Positions 41,729 through 47,319 of a stretch of 47,319 nt of DNA are shown here, piece after piece. Position numbers and translations under genes: made by a program. Numbering within the stretch: the first letter of the stretch is position 1; every line of letters starts with the position of its first letter. The notes beneath the pieces were generated by a model. It was not told the origin of the DNA. It ran no database searches and saw only the letters and a list, made by a program, of their open reading frames with translations. The stretch is from Micromonospora andamanensis. GTDB lineage: Bacteria; Actinomycetota; Actinomycetes; Mycobacteriales; Micromonosporaceae. The stretch covers positions 1 through 47,319 of the forward strand of contig NZ_BOOZ01000046.1 of assembly GCF_016863495.1 (NCBI RefSeq). The letters are read 5' to 3'.

Positions 41729-42892
41729 ATGTTCACCAGTGCAATTCTCGATTTGCGGCTCCAGCGGAACTGGGAGCCCGGTCGCCTCACCGCCGAGGCC
41801 TTCCGCTGGCCCGCCTCGGATCCCGAGGTTCCGCTCCGCAAGCTCACAACCCGTCTCGCTCCGGGCTCATTCGCGGACTCCGGGTCACCGGTGGTGACTC
41901 CTGCGAGCATTGACCCCGACGGCGGCGGCGTCCGGCGACGAAGCAAGAAGTACCAGGGCGCGGTCTTCCAGGTTGGTACCGAGCTACGTCCCGGAGACGT
42001 GTTGGTGCCGCGCGTCGGCCTCGGCCCGGCCGTGCTGGTCTCTGAACACCTCCGCGGCGCGCTAGTTGCCGCGCGCTTCTCAGCATTGCGCCCGCTCGAC
42101 TCCGAGCTCGGCCTGTGGCTCTGGGCCGTACTGAGCAGCGAAAGCGGGCACCGCCTGCGGGCCAATCTCTCGCAGGGGGCTTCCCTAGCTGCTGTCGAGG
42201 CGTCGTCGCTTCTTGATGCCACCGTTCCAGTCCCGCCAATCGAACGACTGCGCCGGCTCACCGGCCCCCTCCGTGCCATTGAGGACTCGACACACGTCGA
42301 CGAGGAAGAGGCAGTTGAGACTTGGTGGCAGACGACCGATCTGCGGACGACCGAGTGGCGCATGGCGCTCGCGACGCCAGACCCGTCAGTCCTGACTGCA
42401 GGCGAGCCGCTGGCGAACTTCTGCGTTGAGATTGTGCGGGGCAGGAACACGGGCATGCTTGCCATTGAGGAAGAGGCACCGGGCTACCTGCCCGTCGCCG
42501 ACGTCTCGATGCTTGGCGGAAAGGCTCCCCGTCGGTGGGCGCCCGAGGAAGAGAGGAACCAGACGGTCGCGCAGCCGGGCGACCTCCTGGTGGCGGCCGT
42601 CGGGAATCTGCCGCACGCTCGCATTGCCGATGCTCGCGTGGTCGCTGACAGCCACGTCCTGGTGCTCCGGCTGCGAGATCCCTCGCTCGGCCCCGCGTTG
42701 GCGCACTACCTCAACGGGCAGGATGCGTACAGGGTGCGACAGGTGTTCACCGTCGGGGCGCAGATCCCGTCGATTTCCGCCACCGACCTTGGGCGCATCC
42801 CGGTGCCCGCGGCGGCTCTGGAGCCGGTCGAAACGTCGGCAGTCGTCCTTCCGCTGGCCCAGCGTCTGGAGCTGGTCCTGTGGGAGAGCTGA
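41729..42892 (+). CDS. Type I specificity subunit (HsdS)-like protein
   Basis: 387 aa from ATG 41729, six bases after the methyltransferase stop. Two related halves can be seen. Each has a region such as FQVGTELRPGDVLVPRVGLG or TVAQPGDLLVAAVGNLPHAR, followed by a helix-starting IPVPP-like segment (ATVPVPPIERLRRL; GRIPVPAAALEPV). This repeated target-recognition-domain plus coiled-helix layout is that of HsdS. Role in the family: DNA sequence recognition for the methyltransferase complex. It overlaps the next gene by 13 nt, so all three proteins are probably made together. Confidence 0.75.
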   Translation: MFTSAILDLRLQRNWEPGRLTAEAFRWPASDPEVPLRKLTTRLAPGSFADSGSPVVTPASIDPDGGGVRRRSKKYQGAVFQVGTELRPGDVLVPRVGLGPAVLVSEHLRGALVAARFSALRPLDSELGLWLWAVLSSESGHRLRANLSQGASLAAVEASSLLDATVPVPPIERLRRLTGPLRAIEDSTHVDEEEAVETWWQTTDLRTTEWRMALATPDPSVLTAGEPLANFCVEIVRGRNTGMLAIEEEAPGYLPVADVSMLGGKAPRRWAPEEERNQTVAQPGDLLVAAVGNLPHARIADARVVADSHVLVLRLRDPSLGPALAHYLNGQDAYRVRQVFTVGAQIPSISATDLGRIPVPAAALEPVETSAVVLPLAQRLELVLWES

Positions 42893-43836
42893 CCTGTCAG
42901 CTCTCGCCGCTGGTCTTCGCGGAGCTCTATCACCTGCTCTTAGCGAGCGGTGACCTACATGATGAGCTGGGCGAACGCCTCGGAGAGTTCGGATGCGACT
43001 TGGAGTGGCTCGCGGCCCGGGCGCAGGACTACGACGCCAAGTGGTGCTTCGACGCGCCCTCGCTTGAGGCGGCGGCTGCCGACGACTTGGCCTTGTCCCT
43101 GGAGCACTCTGTACTCGCCACCTGGCTGCTCGCCGGCCTCCGCAACACTGGGTTCTCCGATGAGCTCTCCTCGAATCTCGTAGAAGCAGTCCAGCGGCGC
43201 ATGGACACCGATGCGCCCCAGCTGACCGTACGTCCCCAGTCGCTCTCACCAATCATTCGCGGCTGGACGCTCGGCATGGTGCCCGGCACGCTCGATCCGT
43301 CACTGCCGATGGTGCCGGCCTGGTATCCAACGGACCCGCACATCACGGCGGCGTACAAGGGACTTGTCGAGCAGGTCCTACACCTCCAGGACATCGCCGA
43401 GCCGTGGCCAGAGCTGGCAGGCACCGCGCTCTACGTGCGAACCGGCGGCCTCGCCGAGGCACTTCGGCCTGCCCCCGAACCGGCCCCGGGTGAGCGGAAG
43501 CGTGGCCTCCAGTACTCCATCGACCTTCTCATGAGGGAGGCGAAGCCGCAGGCGCCGCTCCACGTGTGGGACCGCATTCGCGGCAACTGGATGGACTGGG
43601 TCACCAGGCGAAACGTTCTCACGCACGTCAAACCCGGCGAGGACTCCACGTCGACCTTTGAGGACAATGCTGCTCAGGTGCGCACCTGGTACGAGGTTCA
43701 GTTGACCGTCCTCGGGATTACGCAGTTCATCTGTCAGGAGGTCTCGCTTGAGCTCCAGGAGACCGTCCCGCCCGGTCTGCGCAACAACGACCCGTGGGAG
43801 TACCTGCAGTACGACGTGAAGACGAAGTGGGATTGA
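42880..43836 (+). CDS. HEPN-like domain protein coupled to the R-M-like pair
   Basis: 318 aa from GTG 42880, whose start lies within the end of the specificity-like gene. It is mostly helical (LVFAELYHLLLASGDLHDEL, LEHSVLATWLLAGLRNTGF). Near the C-terminus RRNVLTHVKPGEDS has R244-x4-H249, the R-x4-6-H RNase signature of HEPN proteins, followed by a long helix (VRTWYEVQLTVLGITQFI). I infer a toxin or effector RNase controlled by the DNA-recognising partners, in the way PrrC-type nucleases are held by a type I system. The rest of the protein is not recognised. Confidence 0.7.
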   Translation: MGELTCQLSPLVFAELYHLLLASGDLHDELGERLGEFGCDLEWLAARAQDYDAKWCFDAPSLEAAAADDLALSLEHSVLATWLLAGLRNTGFSDELSSNLVEAVQRRMDTDAPQLTVRPQSLSPIIRGWTLGMVPGTLDPSLPMVPAWYPTDPHITAAYKGLVEQVLHLQDIAEPWPELAGTALYVRTGGLAEALRPAPEPAPGERKRGLQYSIDLLMREAKPQAPLHVWDRIRGNWMDWVTRRNVLTHVKPGEDSTSTFEDNAAQVRTWYEVQLTVLGITQFICQEVSLELQETVPPGLRNNDPWEYLQYDVKTKWD

Positions 43837-44676
43837 CCGCTCCATGGCCCGCGCAGTCTCGCTGCCGCCGTCCCGGCTGCTCTGCCGAATCTCGCTCGAA
43901 CACTGAAGGGCGCCGGTGCCAGTCGGTGGGTTCGCCTGCCTGTTGCGCAACCTCGTCACACCTCATCGACGTACCCTCGTCCTGTCCATCTGCTTCGTTG
44001 GGACGAAGCTCAACAGCCGGAACTCACTGCAGGCTGAGTCCTGATGCGATACACGGGAATCCGCCCGCCGCGAGCTTGATCAGATAGCTGGGTGGCGACA
44101 CCCCATTGCAGGTTTGCAACTGTCTCGTCCGCGATGTCGATGCCGAGCCTGTCGCTCGCCGCGTCAGCTAGCTCTATGAGCGCGAGGCACGGCCCGCGCG
44201 CCGCAAGAACCGGAACCCGGCGGACACCACCCGCATGCGCCCCGATCTAGTGATCCATCGTAGAGGGCGGGGCGGCCGCACCAACACCCTCCTCTTCCTC
44301 GAGGTCAAGCCGTGGGGTCGGTGCTAAGCCGCTCCATGTGGGATCTGCAGTGTTCGGCCCATCGGAGATACTCCGGATCATCTCCGGCGGGTATCTGGCG
44401 GCTCTGAGCTCGCCGCCGCGGCCTTCGACGTCATCGGCTCCGCGACCATCTCGCTGATCCTGCATGGTGCCTGTCCGACGACCAACACACCGGCCGCAAC
44501 AATAAAGTCGAGTATTGCTCTGGTGGGTTGCAAGGGATCCCACCGAGCCGCACCGGGCTTGTGTCTCGATCCCGAGCCAACAAACGTTGTTGCGCACCAA
44601 CCCAGTGACGGAGCGCGGCATCCACGGTATAGTGACAAAGGTGTACAGTGACAGTACCCGGGGATAGGCTTTAAGT
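43837..44676. other. 840-bp stretch without a convincing gene
   Basis: Lower coding signal than the rest: short frames on both strands lack ribosome sites and known motifs. A minus-strand frame of 158 codons (44723-44247) ending in an acidic LDLEEEEG stretch is a weak candidate only. At 44220-44250 a fragment containing CCCGCATGCG faintly recalls the array 1 repeat but cannot form its hairpin. Two direct copies of AGTGACA are seen at about 44635 and 44647. Confidence 0.4.
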
Positions 44677-44829
44677 AGCAACACAACCGGCAAGGCGTTG
44701 AAACAAAAAGAGCGGCGCTCCAAGCACTCCCCAACTGGGTCGAGCAGGAACGCCGCAATACGAAGGCTTTAAGCCAACGGGATCAACGCCGATAGGGTGG
44801 GACCCGGTTGGGTTTTGGTTTGTGTTGCT
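44677..44829 (-). other. Nested inverted-repeat element downstream of the serine recombinase
   Basis: Several inverted repeats are nested in 153 bp. Outer arms: AGCAACACAA (44677-44686) with TTGTGTTGCT (44820-44829); CCGG at 44687-44690 pairs with CCGG at 44804-44807 across a bulge. Inner: GGCGTTGA (44694-44701) with TCAACGCC (44783-44790), then GCGGCG (44712-44717) with CGCCGC (44751-44756). AGGCTTTAAG also occurs as a direct repeat at 44666 and 44764. Read on the minus strand this folds as a long branched hairpin just after the recombinase stop. It could be a structured RNA, a recombination site, or a complex terminator. Confidence 0.45.
44706..44723 (-). terminator. Intrinsic terminator for the serine recombinase
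   Basis: Minus-strand reading: GGAGC, loop GCC, GCTC, then TTTTTGTTT: a short GC stem followed by a T tract, about 115 bp after the recombinase stop at 44838. A T tract is rare in this GC-rich window, which makes the call more credible. It lies inside the nested inverted-repeat element. Confidence 0.6.
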
Positions 44830-44837
44830 CGGACACG

Positions 44838-46310
44838 TTAACCCCCACCAAAGCCGTTCATGTTTTCGAGCGGTTCGGGTGGGGGTCGTTGCTTTTGGCG
44901 CGGGATTCCTGCTGGCGACGGCTGGCGGCCGAGGGTGATGGTGTCGGCATCGCAGGTGAGGGTGATCTGGTTCGCCCGCAGATAGGCGGCGATGGCTCGT
45001 GGGCCGTCGTCGGCTTCTGTCGTTCGGTCGTGGAGTTGCCGTGCGATGCGGGCGAGGAGCAGGTCTTCGCGTAGGTACAGCGGTTTGGGCCGGCCAGGTT
45101 GTGGTGGGCTGGCGCTGGTGTGGCCGTGTCGGCACCGGTAGCCGGATCGTCCGTGTATCCAGTGTGCGTCGGCCTGTCGGCCGCAGGTTCGGCAGATGAC
45201 CAGTCCGGTGAGTAGGTACCGGCGTGGTTGGCCGTCCTCGGGTGTGGCGACGGCGTTGACGGTTTGGGCTTGGACGAAGTCCGTCTCGCTGACCAGCGGC
45301 GGGTGCACCAACCGGGTGGACAGTATCCACTGGTCTCGTGGATTCCATCGCCGTACCGATCCTCGGCTGGTGCGCCGGTCTCCGGGCTCTGTTTCCTGGT
45401 GGTCGGTGTGCTGCCGGTTCCACACCTGCCGTCCGGTGTAGCGGGGGTTGGCGAGGATTTCGGCGACGGTCCGTACTGTCCAGCCTTCTGCTGTCCGGTG
45501 CGGGTTGCGGGTGCGGTCGTACTGCGATGGGGATGGCACACCCAGGTGGTTGAGGGTGCGGGCGATGCCGGCGGCGCTGGTTCCGGCGATCCGCTGGGCG
45601 AAGATCGATTGTACGTGTGGTGCGGTGATCGGGTCGGGTTCGAGTCGGTGTAGTCGGCGTCCCCAGCGGGCGTGTGCGGTGTTGGGGTGGGGTCCGGCGT
45701 CGGCGAGGCGGTAGCCGTAGGGTGGCCGTCCGCCGAGGTGGCGGCCCTGGTCGCGGGCTTGGGCGCGCATGGCCATCGTGGTGCGGAACCGGGCGCGCAG
45801 GACCTCCCGTTCCGACTGATGTCCGAGCAGCATGGCCAGGGCTTGGTGGGTGGGGTCGTTCAGGTCGATGGGTCCGCGGGTCTCGGGGAGCCACAGTTGG
45901 ATCTCGTGAGCGGCCAGCATGGCGGCGACGTGGGTGAGTTGGTCACCGTGGAAAGCGCGTTCGTACTCGCCGATGATCACCGCGTCGAACATCCGGCACT
46001 GCCCGGTGGCGGCGGTCAATAGTGCGGCGGCTTGCGGGCGGGCGTGCCACGGCACCCGCCGGGAGCAGCCGATGTCGAAGTACTCGGCGACGATCTTCCC
46101 CTGGTAGGTGATGGTCCGATGTGCCGAGTCGAGTTGCCAAGCCCGTGACGAGGCGGCGTCCTGGTAGTCGGCGGTGGAGATCCGCCCGTAGAACGCGAAC
46201 CGCAAACCGCCGACAGTAGGTGGTGGCCGGTGCCCTCGGACTCGGGGTTGCGTGTTGTGCAGCCATCCGGCCAGGAGGTCGGGCTGGTTGACTCTCGCCG
46301 TAGCGCCCAT
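44838..46310 (-). CDS. Serine recombinase (resolvase/integrase family)
   Basis: 490 aa from ATG 46310, with GAGGTGA just upstream (minus strand). The catalytic domain starts LRFAFYGRISTADYQDAASS, with the nucleophile Ser at about 45, and continues VIIGEYERAF and MLLGHQSEREVLRARFRTTM. The recombinase domain follows (GGRPPYGYRL, GIARTLNHLGVPSPS, TVAEILANPRYTGRQVWNRQ), then a zinc ribbon, CRTCGRQADAHW...YRCRHGH. This architecture is that of large serine recombinases, which move integrative elements or phage; the coiled-coil end is short. The window holds no other mobile-element genes, so it may be the remaining integrase of a decayed element. Confidence 0.92.
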   Translation of the reverse strand: MGATARVNQPDLLAGWLHNTQPRVRGHRPPPTVGGLRFAFYGRISTADYQDAASSRAWQLDSAHRTITYQGKIVAEYFDIGCSRRVPWHARPQAAALLTAATGQCRMFDAVIIGEYERAFHGDQLTHVAAMLAAHEIQLWLPETRGPIDLNDPTHQALAMLLGHQSEREVLRARFRTTMAMRAQARDQGRHLGGRPPYGYRLADAGPHPNTAHARWGRRLHRLEPDPITAPHVQSIFAQRIAGTSAAGIARTLNHLGVPSPSQYDRTRNPHRTAEGWTVRTVAEILANPRYTGRQVWNRQHTDHQETEPGDRRTSRGSVRRWNPRDQWILSTRLVHPPLVSETDFVQAQTVNAVATPEDGQPRRYLLTGLVICRTCGRQADAHWIHGRSGYRCRHGHTSASPPQPGRPKPLYLREDLLLARIARQLHDRTTEADDGPRAIAAYLRANQITLTCDADTITLGRQPSPAGIPRQKQRPPPEPLENMNGFGGG

Positions 46311-46598
46311 GGAGATCACCTCGATGCGACACCTCATCCTGTTCAACGAACCACGCACGTACCGATGACCTGTCTGGACCAGTCAGACCGGGAAACACAT
46401 CAACCGCTCTACGACAGCAGGGACACCTCAGCAACCTCGCTGTTGACCACCCCCGTGCTAACGGAGTGGCTCACTGTCGTGAACAGCGGACTCAAAGATC
46501 AAATTCGACCCATCGCGCGCCCGACGTTTGGCTCCGGGATGTGCCAGTGGCCGTTGGCTTAAACGTCTCGCGGGCCGAGGCCGACTCAATCGGCTTTC
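46311..46598. other. Intergenic region upstream of the recombinase
   Basis: 288 bp with no supported gene. A plus-strand frame ending at 46562 (LTEWLTVVNSGLKDQIRPI) lacks a ribosome site. The region should hold the recombinase promoter on the minus strand and may include the junction of the element with the truncated Beta-family gene. Confidence 0.4.
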
Positions 46599-47267
46599 GT
46601 GGTGAACGAAAGTCCTTGGGCTCGCGACGTCTCGACTGCCCGCCAGAGCAAGGACGGGGAGTTGTCAATCGGTCACCTAACGTTGACCATAGATAGAGGT
46701 GACGTGTTCGAGGTGCGATCCGAACGCGATCTGACCAGAGTCGAGCCGATCGTCCGCAAATGCGTGTCCTGGGCTCTGCGCTACCGTTGGCGTTCGATTA
46801 CGGTCGCCGCCGGTGCCATGCCGCAGAGCATCTCGCACCTCCCGGTCTACACGCCCACACCGCTGCGGCGCTGGGACCTGCAACTGTGGCAGCGCGTGTG
46901 GGACCTCGGCATCCACTACGCGGACTACGGTATCGCCCATCCAGGAGCGGCCGGAGCTGCCTGGCGACCTATGCCGAGTCTGCGCTACACCCACGATGAG
47001 GTGTGGTGGATCTACCGTTGGCCACAAGGCAAGACCGACAGACCTGCGATGTACGACCTGTGCAACGCGCTGGTGGTCTCCGACCACTGGCATCCAGAAG
47101 GACGAGACTTTTCCTGGGGCGACCATCAGATTGCGGCGCGGGCGGAGGGCGTCGGCGGGCCCGGCAACGCCTCAAACTGGCACGCATGGGCTACCTCGCA
47201 CCACCTCGCACAGGTCATAGATCAAATCCAAAGATCCGGTCATGCCGACCTGCGCTCCAACTTGTGA
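46599..47267 (+). CDS. Beta-family protein, probably 5'-truncated
   Basis: 222 aa from GTG 46599 (open back to 46563, where a stop precedes). It matches the C-terminal half of Beta-family proteins: LRYRWRSITVAAGAMPQSIS, HYADYGIAHPG, PSLRYTHDEVWWIYRW, FSWGDHQIAARA and GPGNASNWHAWATSHHLAQV. Full-length members are about 350 aa and begin with a further ~130 residues, absent here. The upstream DNA has no equivalent in any frame, so the 5' part was probably lost, perhaps when the recombinase-bearing segment inserted. Family members are found in phages and bacteria; function is not established. Confidence 0.75.
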   Translation: MVNESPWARDVSTARQSKDGELSIGHLTLTIDRGDVFEVRSERDLTRVEPIVRKCVSWALRYRWRSITVAAGAMPQSISHLPVYTPTPLRRWDLQLWQRVWDLGIHYADYGIAHPGAAGAAWRPMPSLRYTHDEVWWIYRWPQGKTDRPAMYDLCNALVVSDHWHPEGRDFSWGDHQIAARAEGVGGPGNASNWHAWATSHHLAQVIDQIQRSGHADLRSNL

Positions 47268-47319
47268 TCGGCCGCAGTTCGACGGGCTCTACGAGTACCA
47301 CCGCCGCGCGCTGCTCTTA

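Noticed and set aside
44220..44250. Fragment with CCCGCATGCG resembling the CRISPR repeat
   Set aside because: No second stem half (CCCC follows instead of GGGG), no handle and no partner repeat, so probably chance in GC-rich DNA.
44247..44723. 158-codon minus-strand ORF as a gene
   Set aside because: No ribosome site, no family and mixed composition; it also overlaps the nested inverted-repeat element.
1..47319. tRNA, rRNA or tmRNA genes
   Set aside because: I looked for cloverleaf-like stretches with CCA ends or TTCGA loops in the intergenic gaps and saw none that held together.

Overview
This is a high-GC actinobacterial window, probably Micromonosporaceae-like. The evidence is strong G/C bias at third codon positions, GTG and TTG starts, ATGA/GTGA stop-start overlaps, a type I-E CRISPR system with GC-rich repeats, and NIPSNAP, Beta-family and WD40-STAND proteins. 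The genus cannot be fixed from sequence alone.

Layout. (1) 1-11.86 kb: a minus-strand pair (XRE/phosphoribosyltransferase-like regulator and inositol-monophosphatase-like protein) diverges from a tightly coupled ten-gene plus-strand cluster: globin-reductase, GNAT, small protein, APC permease, unknown, group II PLP decarboxylase, deoxynucleoside kinase, MDR dehydrogenase, DegT aminotransferase and Nudix. It ends at a clear terminator and looks like an uncharacterised small-molecule pathway. (2) 11.9-18.8 kb: CRISPR arrays 1 and 2 flank a NIPSNAP protein and a membrane-anchored STAND ATPase with 14 WD40 repeats. (3) 19-23.4 kb: an orphan N6 methyltransferase with HTH and specificity-like ends, a small ORF, a conserved unknown and a Ser/Thr kinase with TPR-like tail; two promoter regions here share GTTCAC hexamers. 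(4) 23.65-36.6 kb: a RelE-like/UvrD helicase fused translationally to cas3, then cse1-cse2-cas7-cas5-cas6e-cas1-cas2 and array 3. (5) 36.8-43.8 kb: a probable defence island with a conserved unknown, a SeqA/RAMA-like protein, a zinc-ribbon HEPN-like protein, a PD-(D/E)XK-methyltransferase fusion, a specificity-like subunit and a second HEPN-like protein. (6) 43.8-47.3 kb: a mostly non-coding stretch, a nested inverted-repeat element, a serine recombinase and a 5'-truncated Beta-family gene.

The most notable observation lies in the 197-bp gap between cas3 and cse1. On the minus strand there is a degenerate two-repeat mini-array: an exact crRNA 5' handle, a first hairpin whose stem has been completely rewritten yet still pairs, a short guide of about 21 nt, and a second repeat-like hairpin. 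A plausible promoter sits upstream. The first 8 nt of the guide perfectly match DNA just upstream of cse1, next to an AAC trinucleotide. AAC agrees with the PAM-derived base inferred from the three arrays. The remaining match is 8 of 13, with mismatches every third base. This is the expected anatomy of a Cas-regulating, crRNA-like RNA (CreR type) through which Cascade represses its own operon.

All three arrays (27, 18 and 25 repeats) point the same way: leaders lie at the high-coordinate end, crRNAs are transcribed from the minus strand, and decayed repeats sit at the low-coordinate end. The leaders share sequence for about 130 bp.
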